A stretch of 64,000 nucleotides of DNA from CAVUBL01 sp963739795 (GCA_963739795.1 CAVUBL010000017.1:265146-329145), one strand, 5' to 3'; shown: positions 52,715-62,897, numbered from the stretch's first letter. Notes: generated by a model from the sequence alone, not told the origin. Made by a program: numbers and translations.

Positions 52715-53700
52715 AACAGCTCGAGCCCCCAGAGGTCGTGGATGTGGAGGATCCCCTCCAGGTGGCCCTCGTGGTCGCAGACGAAGAGGGAGGTGATGCG
52801 GCGCTCTTCCAGGGTCTTGAGGGCGGCCGGTGCCAGCTCGTCGCCGGAGATGAGCTGGGGTCCTGGGGTCATGCACTCGCCGGCGGTGCGCTGGAGGAGA
52901 TCCGGGTCCTTCTCGAGGAGCCGGCGCAGGTCGCCGTCCGAGATGCACCCCACGAGGCGCCCCTGATCGTCGACCACCGCGGTGATCCCGAGCGCCTTCT
53001 TCGTCATCTCGTAGATCGCGTCGTGCATGGAGGCCGTCGTCGCGACCCGCGCCGTCTTGTCGCCCGAGTGCATGAGCTCGGAGACCGGCAGCAGGCGCTT
53101 GCCGAGGTGACCGCCGGGGTGGAGCTCCGCGAAGTCCTTCGGGGTGAACCCCCGCTCCTCGAGCAGAGCCATGGCCAGGGCGTCGCCCAGGGCGAGGGTG
53201 GCGGTGGTGGAGGCGGTCGGCGCCAGGTTGAGGGGGCAGGCCTCCTTGTCGATGGCCACCGCCAGGTGCACGTCGGCATGGCGGGCCAGGGGGCTCGCGG
53301 CGTTGCCGGTCATGACGATGAGCTTCACTCCCAGGCGCTTGATCGTCGAAACCAGCCGCAGCAGCTCCTCGGTGGTGCCCGAGTACGAGGCGGCGAGCAC
53401 CACGTCGCCCGGGACCACCATGCCCAGGTCGCCGTGGACCGCCTCGGCCGGATGGAGGAAGAGGGCCGGCGTGCCGGTAGAGGCCATGGTGGCCGCCACC
53501 TTCTTCATCACCACCCCGCTCTTGCCCATGCCGCTGCACACGACCCGCCCGGTACAGGCGAGCAGGAGCCTCACCGCTTCCTCGAAGCGCTCGTCGAGCT
53601 GCGGCACGAGGCTCTCGATCGCCGCCGCTTCGATGGCCAGCACCTCGCGGGCCACCTCGATGGGCGAGCGGGCGGGGCGGGGGCGGGGCTTAGGGTCCAA
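52711..53700 (-). CDS. kdsD: Arabinose-5-phosphate isomerase
   Basis: KdsD makes D-arabinose 5-phosphate from ribulose 5-phosphate, the first committed KDO step. The 329-residue protein has a SIS domain (VVCSGMGKSGVVMKKVAATM, SYSGTTEELLRLVSTIKRLG, APTASTTATLALGDALAMAL) followed by two CBS domains (ELMHSGDKTARV, ITAVVDDQGRLVGCISDGDL, CMTPGPQLI). The start appears to be a TTG at 53700 with GAGGAAC upstream. It lies 120 bases after kdsA. Confidence 0.93.
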   Translation of the reverse strand: MDPKPRPRPARSPIEVAREVLAIEAAAIESLVPQLDERFEEAVRLLLACTGRVVCSGMGKSGVVMKKVAATMASTGTPALFLHPAEAVHGDLGMVVPGDVVLAASYSGTTEELLRLVSTIKRLGVKLIVMTGNAASPLARHADVHLAVAIDKEACPLNLAPTASTTATLALGDALAMALLEERGFTPKDFAELHPGGHLGKRLLPVSELMHSGDKTARVATTASMHDAIYEMTKKALGITAVVDDQGRLVGCISDGDLRRLLEKDPDLLQRTAGECMTPGPQLISGDELAPAALKTLEERRITSLFVCDHEGHLEGILHIHDLWGLELF

Positions 53701-53820
53701 CGGCGGGGTTCCTCGGGCGCGGGGGTGGGTCGGGATGGCGGGAGTATAGCGCTCCGGCCCGCCGGCCCGGTCAAGCCAGCCCGGGAGGGTGAGGAGAGGG
53801 TCGGGGTGAGGAGGAGCGGT

Positions 53821-54704
53821 CTAGTAGATCAGACTCCGGCGCACCGCCACCAGGCTCGCGAGGAGGGCCTCGGCCCGGTCGGGGGGGAGCTGAGTGGCGG
53901 CGTCGGAGAGGGCGTGGGGCGGGTCCGGGTGGACCTCGAGGAAGACGCCGTCGGCGCCGGCGGCCACCGCCGCCCGGGCCAGGGGCTCGGCGAATCCCCG
54001 CTCGCCGCCGGTCTCGCGCCCCGAGCCCGGGAGCTGGAGCGAGTGGGTGACGTCGTAGATCGCCGGGATACCGGCGGCGTGGAGCCAGGCGAAGCTCCGC
54101 ATGTCCACCACCAGGTTGTGGTAACCGAAGGAAACGCCCCGCTCGGTCACGGTCACCCGCTCGTTGCCGACCGAGGCCGCCTTCTCCACGACTCGGCGCA
54201 TGTCATCCGGAGCCATGAACTGGCCCTTCTTCACATTGAGCGCCCGGCCGGTCTCGGCCGCGGCCACCACCAGGTCGGTCTGGCGGCAGAGGAACGCCGG
54301 GATCTGGAGCACATCGCAGACCTCGGCCGCGCGGGCGCACTGGCCCGGCTCGTGGACGTCGGTGAGCACCGGCAGGCCCGTCGCCTCCTTGACCGCGGCG
54401 AGGATTTCCAGGCCGCGCTCGATCCCCGGGCCGCGGTAGGAGGCGATGGCGCTCCGGTTGGCCTTGTCGAAGGAGGACTTGAAGACCGGCGCCAGGGGCA
54501 GGCGCCGGGCGAGGGCCGCGAGCCACCGGGCCACCTCCAGGGCCAGCTCCTCGCTCTCCAGGGCGCAGGGCCCGGCGATCACCGGTAGGCGTCCGACCCC
54601 GGAGGGGTCCTCGGGCGCCGCGGGCAGTCCCCCCACGACGACCCCGGGGGCCAGCTCCACCCGGCGGGCCTCGCGAGCTCCCTCTCCCGGTGGCGCTTCC
54701 TCTG

Positions 54705-54708
<4 letters not shown>
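53821..54708 (-). CDS. kdsA: KDO-8-phosphate synthase
   Basis: KdsA joins arabinose 5-phosphate and phosphoenolpyruvate. The 295-residue TIM barrel has PVIAGPCALESEELALEVAR, FKSSFDKANRSAIASYRGPG, LPVLTDVHEPGQ, LQIPAFLCRQTDLVVAAAET and LNVKKGQFMAPDDM, all classic. The sequence ALESEELALEVA and the metal-free/metal-dependent diagnostic residues cannot be classed with certainty. The GTG start (54708) overlaps the pyrG stop as GTGA and follows GGAGGCAC. Confidence 0.94.
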
Positions 54709-56366
<1,658 letters not shown>

Positions 56367-56391
56367 GATCTGAAGTCTCCTCGGTCGGTTT

Positions 56392-56416
56392 AGAGCTTGT
56401 GACTGGCACAAGCTCT
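56392..56416. repeat. Perfect hairpin between kdsB and pyrG
   Basis: AGAGCTTGTG (56392-56401) and CACAAGCTCT (56407-56416) form a perfect 10-bp stem with loop ACTGG, starting inside the kdsB stop codon. Its arm shares GAGCTTGTG with the terminal inverted repeats of the element at 58561, so it may be a relict of the same family. Confidence 0.7.
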
Positions 56417-57207
56417 CATGGAAGAAGGCTTCCTTGTTCCTCGGCGAGCAGCCGCTCCACCCGTTCCAGGTCCTCCCGGGTGTCGACGCCCGGCGAGGAG
56501 CGCTCGGTCAGGAGCACCCGGATCGAGATGCCGTTCTCGAGCGCCCGGAGCTGCTCGAGGGACTCGGCCTGCTCCAGCGGGCTGGGCGGCAGCCGCGAGA
56601 GCTCGAGCAGCGTCTCGAGCCGGTAGCCGTACAGGCCGATGTGCTTGAGAGCCCGCGCTCCCGGCGCCTTGGGCACCTGCGGGTACGGGATGCGCGAGCG
56701 GCTGAAGTAGAGCGCGTGCCCGGAGATGGAGGTCACGACCTTGACCGCGCTCGGGTGGTACCACTCTTCGGTCAGGGCCGGGGCGGCCAGCGTGACCATG
56801 GGGTCTTCCGGGTGCTCCACCAGGTGCCGGGCCACCCGCCCTACGGCCTCCGGGTCGATCAGGGGCTCGTCGCCCTGGACGTTGACTACCGCCTCCACGC
56901 CGTCCCAGCTCCGGGCGGCCCAGGCGATGCGGTCCGTGCCGCTGGAGCAGGCGTCCGGGGTCAGCTCCACGTCGCCGCCGAAGCCCGCGACCGCCTCGGC
57001 GATTCGCTCGTCGTCGGTGAGCACTACCACCCGGTCGAGGCCGGGAGCGCGGCACACGCGGCGGTAGACGTGCTCGATCAGAGGCCGGCCGGCGATCGGC
57101 AGGAGCGGCTTGCCGGGAAGGCGGGTCGAAGCGTGGCGGGCGGGGATGGCACCGACGACGGCCCCCGGGGCGGTCTCGGGACGAGGGCGGGTCGGTTCAG
57201 GGGGCAC
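56416..57207 (-). CDS. kdsB: CMP-KDO synthetase (3-deoxy-manno-octulosonate cytidylyltransferase)
   Basis: KdsB activates KDO with CTP for lipid A attachment. The 263-residue protein has GAIPARHASTRLPGKPL (nucleotide loop), VVLTDDERIAEAVAGFGGDV, ELTPDACSSGTDRIAWAARS, NVQGDEPLIDPEAVGRV and FSRSRIPYPQ. The late segment KHIGLYGYRLETLLELSRLP, then LEQAESLEQLRALENGI, is diagnostic. The GTG start has no ribosome binding site, but a promoter ends five bases upstream, so translation is probably leaderless. It is the first gene of the KDO operon. Confidence 0.94.
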   Translation of the reverse strand: MPPEPTRPRPETAPGAVVGAIPARHASTRLPGKPLLPIAGRPLIEHVYRRVCRAPGLDRVVVLTDDERIAEAVAGFGGDVELTPDACSSGTDRIAWAARSWDGVEAVVNVQGDEPLIDPEAVGRVARHLVEHPEDPMVTLAAPALTEEWYHPSAVKVVTSISGHALYFSRSRIPYPQVPKAPGARALKHIGLYGYRLETLLELSRLPPSPLEQAESLEQLRALENGISIRVLLTERSSPGVDTREDLERVERLLAEEQGSLLP

Positions 57208-57212
57208 GGCCC

Positions 57213-57241
57213 AATTTACATGGGGGGCGCGACGTAGTCAA
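57213..57241 (-). promoter_or_regulatory. kdsB promoter, predicted leaderless transcript
   Basis: On the minus strand, TTGACT (57236-57241), a 17-base spacer and TAAATT (57213-57218) are followed after five bases by the kdsB GTG. The expected start of transcription is at or next to the start codon, so there is no room for a ribosome binding site. Confidence 0.6.
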
Positions 57242-57257
57242 TCATCTGTGGTCACAG

Positions 57258-57276
57258 CCACCGGCGTTGCCGGTGG
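57258..57276. terminator. Stem-loop ahead of the kdsB promoter
   Basis: CCACCGGC (57258-57265) pairs perfectly with GCCGGTGG (57269-57276) around GTT, just after the BamE-like gene and just before the kdsB promoter. It marks an operon boundary. No T-run is present. Confidence 0.45.
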
Positions 57277-57306
57277 TCGCTCCTCGTCATCCGCGCCGGA
57301 GCCGAT

Positions 57307-58020
57307 CTACTGGTCAAACGCCTTCACCGGGTCGAAGGAGTCGGTGGAGATGAGCTTTCCGCTGGTGAAGCGGTAAACCTTGCCGCTCGCGAAGTACCAC
57401 CACGAAACCTCCTCGTGGTCCGGGTACTTGCTGATCTTCACCTTGTCCGGTCGCCCCATCTCCTGGTAGACGCTCCGCTCGTCCGGCGTGTCGACGCTCG
57501 CCACGAACTTGCGCAGGTTGCGCACGAAGGCGGCGTTCTGGACCACGACGGTGGATACCACCGGAGTGCCGTGGCCGATCTTGCTCGTCAGGTCCTGGCG
57601 CTCGAGCTCCGTCATCTCGTCGCCCTTGGGGCCTCGCACCGGCACGCTCACCACCAAGTCGAAGCGGTTGTAGTAGTCGTCCCAGGGGAAGACGATGGAG
57701 AACTCGCCCTTGTCGTTGGTGGTGGCGGCGACCGGCGTGACCTTCACCTCCTTGCGGTGGAAGCGCCGGAAGTCGAAGACCTCCCGGGCGAGCTCCAGGG
57801 TCACATCCATGTTCGCCATGGGGTGGCCGTCGGGGTCGGTCACCAGGCCCTTGACCTCTACCCTCTGGCCCGGCTCGTAGGACGGTCGGAGGAACGCCCT
57901 GGCGGGGCCCGGGGCCGCGGCGGCCACGAAGGCGGCCAGGACAGCGGCCAAGCCCAGAATGGTGGCGAGAGCGGGCGCGCTCCGGCGGGGCGTCTGCGGC
58001 ATGCGCGGCTGCCGTGTCAT
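57307..58020 (-). CDS. Secreted protein with Ig-like/BamE-like features
   Basis: This 237-residue protein has a signal peptide (LATILGLAAVLAAFVAAAAP, ending near GPARA). A carboxypeptidase-regulatory-like strand domain follows (VEVKGLVTDPDGHPMANMDV, then TTNDKGEFSIVFPW). The C-terminal part reads YQEMGRPDKVKISKYPDHEE, then VSWWYFASGKVYRFTSGKL, resembling the small BamE/SmpA fold that recognises substrates. The exact family is not known to me. Its ATG overlaps the yajQ stop (ATGA). Outer-membrane or periplasmic location is likely. Confidence 0.65.
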   Translation of the reverse strand: MTRQPRMPQTPRRSAPALATILGLAAVLAAFVAAAAPGPARAFLRPSYEPGQRVEVKGLVTDPDGHPMANMDVTLELAREVFDFRRFHRKEVKVTPVAATTNDKGEFSIVFPWDDYYNRFDLVVSVPVRGPKGDEMTELERQDLTSKIGHGTPVVSTVVVQNAAFVRNLRKFVASVDTPDERSVYQEMGRPDKVKISKYPDHEEVSWWYFASGKVYRFTSGKLISTDSFDPVKAFDQ

Positions 58021-58508
58021 GAGCGGTAGTTGGTGAAGGTGATGGGCACGTCCAGGTCGAGCTGCTTCAAGTGGGCGATCACCTCCTGCAGGTCGTCGAG
58101 CTTCTTGCCCGACACCCTCACCATGTCGCCCTGGATCGCCGCCTGCACCTTGATCTTGAGCTTCTTGACCTCGGCGGCGATCTTCTTGGCCGTTTCCTGG
58201 GGGATGCCTTGCTGGATCTCGAAGTGCTGGCGCGAGCGCCCGCCCGAGGCGTCCTCGACCTTGCCCGGCCGCAGGGACTTCAGATCCACTCCCCGGCGCA
58301 CCAGCTTGGTCTGGAGCACATCCACTGCCTGGCCGAGGGTGAACTCGTCGGCGGACTCCGCCACGAAACCCTCGCCCTCCATCTCGATCCGGGCGTTGGC
58401 CTTCTTCAGGTCGAAGCGGGTGGCGACTTCCTTCGCGGCCTGGTTGACGGCGTTGTGGACTTCCTGGAGGTCGACGTGGGAGACGATGTCGAAGGAGTTA
58501 GTGGCCAT
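58017..58508 (-). CDS. yajQ: YajQ family cyclic-di-GMP/nucleic-acid-binding protein
   Basis: The 163-residue protein reads MATNSFDIVSHVDLQEVHNA, then VNQAAKEVATRFDLKKANAR, TLGQAVDVLQTKLVRRGVDL and KLKIKVQAAIQGDMVRVSGK, ending VPITFTNYRS. These are the signatures of the YajQ (DUF520) family. In Xanthomonas a YajQ homologue binds c-di-GMP and alters transcription; this is not tested here. The ATG at 58508 is chosen because the homology begins there. The upstream part of the frame runs into the inverted-repeat element. Confidence 0.93.
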   Translation of the reverse strand: MATNSFDIVSHVDLQEVHNAVNQAAKEVATRFDLKKANARIEMEGEGFVAESADEFTLGQAVDVLQTKLVRRGVDLKSLRPGKVEDASGGRSRQHFEIQQGIPQETAKKIAAEVKKLKIKVQAAIQGDMVRVSGKKLDDLQEVIAHLKQLDLDVPITFTNYRS

Positions 58509-58560
58509 GTCGGGGTGGCAGTTTAGCAGGGTCGAACGTCGTGCGGAGCCCGGCGGCTGA

Positions 58561-58640
58561 GAGCTTGTGAATGAATCTCCGGCCGTCGCGAGGGGCGTCC
58601 GGGGGCGCCCGTAGTAGGTCGGCGATTCATTCACAAGCTC
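58561..58640. mobile_element. 80-bp MITE-like element with 17-bp terminal inverted repeats
   Basis: GAGCTTGTGAATGAATC (58561-58577) and GATTCATTCACAAGCTC (58624-58640) are perfect complements enclosing 46 bases. The element has no coding capacity and inserts exactly between yajQ and the TAG of the LolA-like gene. The perfect long ends suggest a non-autonomous transposable element or recent copy. A related 25-base hairpin is at 56392. Confidence 0.65.
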
Positions 58641-59300
58641 CTAGCCGTCCGACCAGACGATCCCCGCCGGCGGCTCGAAGAGGCTCGGCTCCTCCAAGGC
58701 CTTGTAGCCCGAGATCTCGAAGGTGGTCTGGTTGCCCTCGTGGTCCTTGTAGGTCACCTCGACCAGTCGGTTGGCCCCGGTGTCGACGACCAGGGTGGCC
58801 TCCGTCACCTCGGTGCGGCCCGCCATTCCGGCGCGCGGCGCCAGGTGCACCGCCACCCGGCCGGGCCCCGCCGTCTCGGCCGAGGCGTTGTAGCGCCCCG
58901 AGAGCTCGTCGACCGGCAGCAGCAGCAGGTCGAGGCCGGGCTGGTTCCGGCGGTCGACCTTGGACTGCTGCCCGCGGCCGTCCTCGGGGTTCCAGGCATA
59001 GGCCCGCTCGCCGCACACCAGGAAGCTCTTGGGGTAGGGGTCCTGGTAGTCCCAACGCAGGCAGTCGGGCAGCGCGAGGGCGAGGGTGCCGGTCTCCTCC
59101 TCGCCCGAGTGGAAACCGGCCGGCACGTAGGTCTGGACGAAGTGGGCCTGCTCCGGGCCAGCGGCGGTGAGGCTCTTGCGGGCCGCGTCGAGGGCCGCCC
59201 ACGGGCGCGCGCTCTGGGCGTCCTCGGCCACGGACGGCCGCGGGACGAGAGCGAGGACGGCGAGCGCCGCGAAGGCGGCGACAGTCCGGCGTCGGCTCAA
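58641..59300 (-). CDS. LolA-like outer-membrane lipoprotein carrier
   Basis: LolA-type proteins carry lipoproteins or lipids across the periplasm. The 219-residue protein has a signal peptide (RRRTVAAFAALAVLALVPRP), AHFVQTYVPAGFHSGEEETG, then LRWDYQDPYPKSFLVCGERA, which is the LolA beta-sheet core, and a later VVDTGANRLVEVTYKDHEGN. The start appears to be a TTG at 59300 overlapping the DUF302 stop (TTGA); no strong ribosome binding site is seen, so this is tentative. The TAG stop at 58641 abuts the inverted-repeat element. Confidence 0.72.
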   Translation of the reverse strand: MSRRRTVAAFAALAVLALVPRPSVAEDAQSARPWAALDAARKSLTAAGPEQAHFVQTYVPAGFHSGEEETGTLALALPDCLRWDYQDPYPKSFLVCGERAYAWNPEDGRGQQSKVDRRNQPGLDLLLLPVDELSGRYNASAETAGPGRVAVHLAPRAGMAGRTEVTEATLVVDTGANRLVEVTYKDHEGNQTTFEISGYKALEEPSLFEPPAGIVWSDG

Positions 59301-59695
59301 CCGAGGCTCTCGATCGCCCGCGAGATCCGCTCCCGTGCCTCGGTGGCGATCGGCGGCAGCGCCGGGTTGTCGCTCACCTGCACCATCACCCCCGGGTCCA
59401 TGGCCGAGACCACCGTGCCGTCGCCTTCCTCGTAGACGATCACGTTGCACGGCAGGAGCAGCCCGAGGTCGAGCTCGGCGGTGAGCGCCCGATGGGCGAG
59501 CTGCGGGTTGCAGGCGCCGAGGATCACGTAGCGCCGAAAGTCCGCGTCCAGCTTCTTCTTCATCGTCCCCTTGACGTCGATCTCGGTGAGCACTCCGAAG
59601 CCCTCCTCCTTGAGGGCCGCGGTCACCCGCTCCACCGCCTCGTCGTAGGGCACGTCGAGGCGTGTCTCGATCCCGTATCTCGTCTTGGTCGTCAT
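59297..59695 (-). CDS. DUF302 family protein
   Basis: The 132-residue protein reads TRYGIETRLDVPYDEAVERV, then TAALKEEGFGVLTEIDVKGT, YVILGACNPQLAHRALTAEL and NVIVYEEGDGTVVSAMDPGV. These are the DUF302 signatures, including the ILGACNP turn and the cysteine in LLPCNVIVY. The cysteines and a small swapped-dimer fold are known for the family, but no function is settled. It is 22 bases after purH and overlaps the LolA-like start. Confidence 0.87.
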   Translation of the reverse strand: MTTKTRYGIETRLDVPYDEAVERVTAALKEEGFGVLTEIDVKGTMKKKLDADFRRYVILGACNPQLAHRALTAELDLGLLLPCNVIVYEEGDGTVVSAMDPGVMVQVSDNPALPPIATEARERISRAIESLG

Positions 59696-59717
59696 GGTTG
59701 TGAGCTCCTCTGGTTTC

Positions 59718-61283
59718 CTAATGCCGGAAGTGGCGGGTCCCCGTCATCAGCATGGCGATCCCGTGCTCGTCGGCCGCCGCGATCACCTCCGGGTCCCGCA
59801 CGCTGCCACCCGGCTGGACGATCGCCCGGATCCCCGCTTGGGCCAGGGTGTCGATCCCGTCGCGGAAGGGGAAGAAGGCGTCCGAGGCCGCCACCGTCCC
59901 CGCGAGGGGAAGGCGCGCCTTGTCGATGGCGATCTTGCAAGAATCGACCCGGCTCATCTGGCCGGCGCCCACCCCCACGGTCTGCACCCCGTTGGTCACC
60001 ACCACCGCGTTCGACTTGGTGTAGCGGCAGACCTTCCAGGCGAGCTCCAGGGCCCGGCGCTCCTCGTCCGTCGGCTTCCGCGTGGTGCGGCACACCCACT
60101 GCGCCGGATCGTCGGCCACCGAGTCCGCCTGCTGGGCCAAGTAGCCGCCGTCGATCGCCCGGAGCTCCGCCTCGCCGCGGTCGGTGACATACATAGGGCA
60201 CTCGAGCACGCGCAGGTTCTTCTTCTTGCCGTACATGGCGCGGGCGCCGTCGGAGAAGCTCGGCGCGATCACCACCTCCACGAACAGATCCGCCATCGCC
60301 TCGGCGAGCTCCGGCGAGGCCGGCCGGTTGAGGGCGACGATCGAGCCGAAGGCCGACACCGGGTCGGTGGCGAGGGCCCGCTCGTAGGCCTCGAGCTGGT
60401 CGGCGCCCAGCCCTACGCCGCACGGGTTGTTGTGCTTCAGGATGGCCACCGCCGGCTCCTCGAACTGGGCCACGATCTTGCGCGCCGCGTCGGAGTCCAG
60501 GAAGTTGTTGTAGGAGAGCTCTTTGCCCTGGTGCTGGAGGAAGTCGCCGAAGATGCCCGTGCCGCCCACGCTCCGGTAGACGGCGGCCTGCTGGTGCGGG
60601 TTCTCGCCGTAGCGCGGCGTCATGCGGCGGGCCAGCTCCAGGGTGAGGCGCTCGGGGAACGGCCCGTCGGCGCCGGCCTCGGCCGCCCCCGGCGTCCGGC
60701 TCTCGAGCCAGGCGGCGATCGCCCCGTCGTACTCATGGGTGTGGCGGAAGGCCTTCAGGGCCAGCTCCAGGCGCAGGTCGTCCGGCACCACGCCGTCGCC
60801 GGCGGCCAGGGCGTCGAGCACCCGGTGGTAATCGTTGGGGTCCACCACCACGGTGACAGCGGCGTGGTTCTTGGCCGCCGCCCGCAGCATGCAGGGGCCG
60901 CCGATGTCGATCATCTCCACGATCTCCTCCGGGCTCGCGCCCTCGCGGGCGACCGTCTGCTCGAAGGGGTAGAGGTTCACCGCCACCAGGTCGATGGGGA
61001 CGATCTCGTGCTCCTTGAGCTCCTTGAGGTGCTCCGAGCGCGCCCGGTCGGCCAGGATGCCGCCGTGGATCTTGGGGTGGAGAGTCTTCACCCGGCCGCC
61101 GAGGATCTCGGGCGAGCCGGTGGCCTTCGACACCGGAACCACGGTCACCCCGGCCTCGGCCAGGTGGCGCTGGGTGCCGCCGGTAGAGAGGATCTCGACG
61201 CCGCGGCCCGCGAGGGCGGCGGCGAAGTCGGAGACCCCGCGTTTGTCGGAGACGGAGATCAGGGCGCGGCGCACAGGGAACAT
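59718..61283 (-). CDS. purH: Bifunctional AICAR transformylase/IMP cyclohydrolase
   Basis: PurH catalyses the last two steps of IMP synthesis. The 521-residue protein begins with the MGS-like domain (RRALISVSDKRGVSDFAAAL, ILSTGGTQRHLAEAG, VKTLHPKIHGGILADR). The transformylase follows with YGENPHQQAAVYR, ELSYNNFLDSDAARKI, AILKHNNPCGVG and VQPGGSVRDPEVIAAADEHG. All expected motifs are present. The ATG at 61283 starts MFPVRRALISVS. It begins the run purH-DUF302-lolA-yajQ. Confidence 0.96.
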   Translation of the reverse strand: MFPVRRALISVSDKRGVSDFAAALAGRGVEILSTGGTQRHLAEAGVTVVPVSKATGSPEILGGRVKTLHPKIHGGILADRARSEHLKELKEHEIVPIDLVAVNLYPFEQTVAREGASPEEIVEMIDIGGPCMLRAAAKNHAAVTVVVDPNDYHRVLDALAAGDGVVPDDLRLELALKAFRHTHEYDGAIAAWLESRTPGAAEAGADGPFPERLTLELARRMTPRYGENPHQQAAVYRSVGGTGIFGDFLQHQGKELSYNNFLDSDAARKIVAQFEEPAVAILKHNNPCGVGLGADQLEAYERALATDPVSAFGSIVALNRPASPELAEAMADLFVEVVIAPSFSDGARAMYGKKKNLRVLECPMYVTDRGEAELRAIDGGYLAQQADSVADDPAQWVCRTTRKPTDEERRALELAWKVCRYTKSNAVVVTNGVQTVGVGAGQMSRVDSCKIAIDKARLPLAGTVAASDAFFPFRDGIDTLAQAGIRAIVQPGGSVRDPEVIAAADEHGIAMLMTGTRHFRH

Positions 61284-61339
61284 GGCTGGACCTTTCGAGC
61301 AGTGGATCGGCACTCGGGGCCGCGGCCGGCCGGGAGGGC

Positions 61340-62164
61340 TCAGCGACCGAGTACCTTGGAGCGCTTGACGGTGGTGCGGGGGACCCGCACGAGCAGATCC
61401 TCCCCGCGCACGGGCAAGGCGGTGCGCGGATCGGCGCCGCCCGCCCGGAGCCAAATATAGCGGAGCACCTGGGCGATGTCACTGGCCGCCCGGCTGAACT
61501 CGACGGAGGTCACCCCGAAGGCGGTGGAGCGGTCGTCGAAGGAGGCCGCGCCGCTGGCGTAGTCGATCCGCCGGTACTCGCGACCGATGAGCGGATAGAG
61601 GAGCCGGCCCCGGGCCAGGGCGTCGGCCACCAGGGCATCGACCGCGCGGGGGCCGTCGAAGTCGGCGCGAAAGCCGTAGAAAACCAGCGGGAAGCGGGGC
61701 TCGGCGCTCGCTGCGTAGCGCAGGTAGTCGGCGTAGTAGCGCGCTTCCTGGGGGTCGGAGTCATCGGAGTTCAGCGGGTTGTGGGCGTCGGCCACAAAGT
61801 GGCTCACCACCCCGAGCTGGCGCACGATCTGGTCGAACGGCGCGAGGGAGCGGATCATCCCCACGGCGCGCTCCGTCTCGTCGGCGACCACCTTCTCCAG
61901 GAGGCCGGTGCCGTCCGGATTGGCCACGTGGCGGCGGCCGTCGCCGTCGCGGAACGGGTCGAGCACCCCCTCGCGGAAGTCCGCGTCGTGGCGGGCGATC
62001 TGGGCGGCCAGGTCCGGGGGCGCCAGGCGCGCGGCCTCGCGGGCGAGGGCCACCTGGAAGGCGGGCGTCCAGGCGCGGGCCGGCCGGGCCGGCACGGCGA
62101 GGGCCAGGAGCGCGGCCCCGCAGGTGGCGAGGGCGGCGAGGCGGAGGTGGCGTGCGGGCCGCAT
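61340..62164 (-). CDS. Secreted zinc-dependent phospholipase C-like / S1-P1-like protein
   Basis: The 274-residue protein has a signal peptide (RLAALATCGAALLALAVPAR, cleavage near ARA-W). The mature N-terminus is WTPAFQV; zinc PLC and S1 nucleases have Trp as the first zinc ligand. The central motif is LGVVSHFVADAHNPLNSDDS, with HFVADAHNP matching the HxxxD-x-H-x-P zinc site. It is thus a periplasmic or outer-face hydrolase of phospholipid or nucleic acid. The exact activity is not determinable. A TAGAAT box lies seven bases before the ATG, suggesting a leaderless transcript. Confidence 0.72.
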   Translation of the reverse strand: MRPARHLRLAALATCGAALLALAVPARPARAWTPAFQVALAREAARLAPPDLAAQIARHDADFREGVLDPFRDGDGRRHVANPDGTGLLEKVVADETERAVGMIRSLAPFDQIVRQLGVVSHFVADAHNPLNSDDSDPQEARYYADYLRYAASAEPRFPLVFYGFRADFDGPRAVDALVADALARGRLLYPLIGREYRRIDYASGAASFDDRSTAFGVTSVEFSRAASDIAQVLRYIWLRAGGADPRTALPVRGEDLLVRVPRTTVKRSKVLGR

Positions 62165-62218
62165 CGGGGCTATTCTATGGGCGGGAGGCCGGAGCGTGGT
62201 TGATTCCGGCCGGGGGGG

Positions 62219-62473
62219 ATGGACGGGATGGCTTCTCCGCAGCACAAGCTGAACGCGCTGGGCCTGCTCTGCCCCCTGCCGCTGCTCTTCGCCGTCCGGG
62301 ACATGGCGAGCCTCGAGACTGGCACCGTCATCGAGCTCATCGGCGACGACCCGGGCCTGCTCGAGGACGTCCCCGCCTGGTGCGAGCGCGCCGGCCACCG
62401 CCTGCTCGCGATGGACGAGGAGGACGGCGTCATCATCTGCCAGATCGAGAAGGGCGAGACGCCGCCCGAGTGA
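62219..62473 (+). CDS. tusA: TusA family sulfurtransferase-like protein
   Basis: TusA proteins pass sulfur through a single cysteine, for instance to tRNA thiouridine or molybdenum cofactor. The 84-residue protein has NALGLLCPLPLLFAVRDMAS with the active Cys18 in the CPLP motif, then GTVIELIGDDPGLLEDVPAW and HRLLAMDEEDGVIICQIEKG. The pattern and length are typical. No partner (TusBCDE or DsrEFH) is adjacent. The specific sulfur route is unknown. It is the only plus-strand gene between the purH block and tRNA-Phe. Confidence 0.87.
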   Translation: MDGMASPQHKLNALGLLCPLPLLFAVRDMASLETGTVIELIGDDPGLLEDVPAWCERAGHRLLAMDEEDGVIICQIEKGETPPE

Positions 62474-62610
62474 GGCGGGCGGCCGAATGCGCGAGGGCGG
62501 GGCCGGAGCGAGGCAACGAGCCAGGACCAGTGCCAGGGTCAGGCCCGGCTTGACTCCCCGCCGCGCGGCCTGTAAAACTCCCCTCCAGCGCCGGCCCCGC
62601 CCGGCGCCGT

Positions 62611-62686
62611 GGCCAAGTAGCTCAGTTGGTAGAGCACACGACTGAAAATCGTGGTGTCGGTGGTTCGATTCCGCCCTTGGCCACCA
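62611..62686 (+). tRNA. tRNA-Phe (GAA)
   Basis: Acceptor GGCCAAG pairs with CTTGGCC, the D-arm is GCTCAGTTGGTAGAGC, and the anticodon arm is CACGA-CTGAAAA-TCGTG. The T-loop is TTCGATT, the discriminator is A and CCA is encoded. The anticodon GAA gives phenylalanine. Confidence 0.97.
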
Positions 62687-62888
62687 CCTAAACTCTTCCA
62701 GGACAATAGGTTATGGGTGTAGGAGATGGGCTCCGGGAGGGGTCCGTCCGGGCCGAGCAAACAATGAGCAAACACTTGGGGTCGAAATCCAGAGCGCTCG
62801 GGCGCAGAAGGCCCTCAGGGCACTCTCTTCGGGCGGCCGTTTCCCGGGGGTTCCACCCGCTCCAGGTGGGTTTGTGCGATGCCGCATG

Positions 62889-62897
62889 TGGTATCAT
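62889..62897 (+). promoter_or_regulatory. Extended -10 promoter of the PIN/RHH pair
   Basis: TGGTATCAT matches the extended -10 form TG-n-TATAAT with one mismatch. It lies six bases before the GTG at 62904, so the toxin mRNA may be leaderless. No good -35 is visible. Confidence 0.4.
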
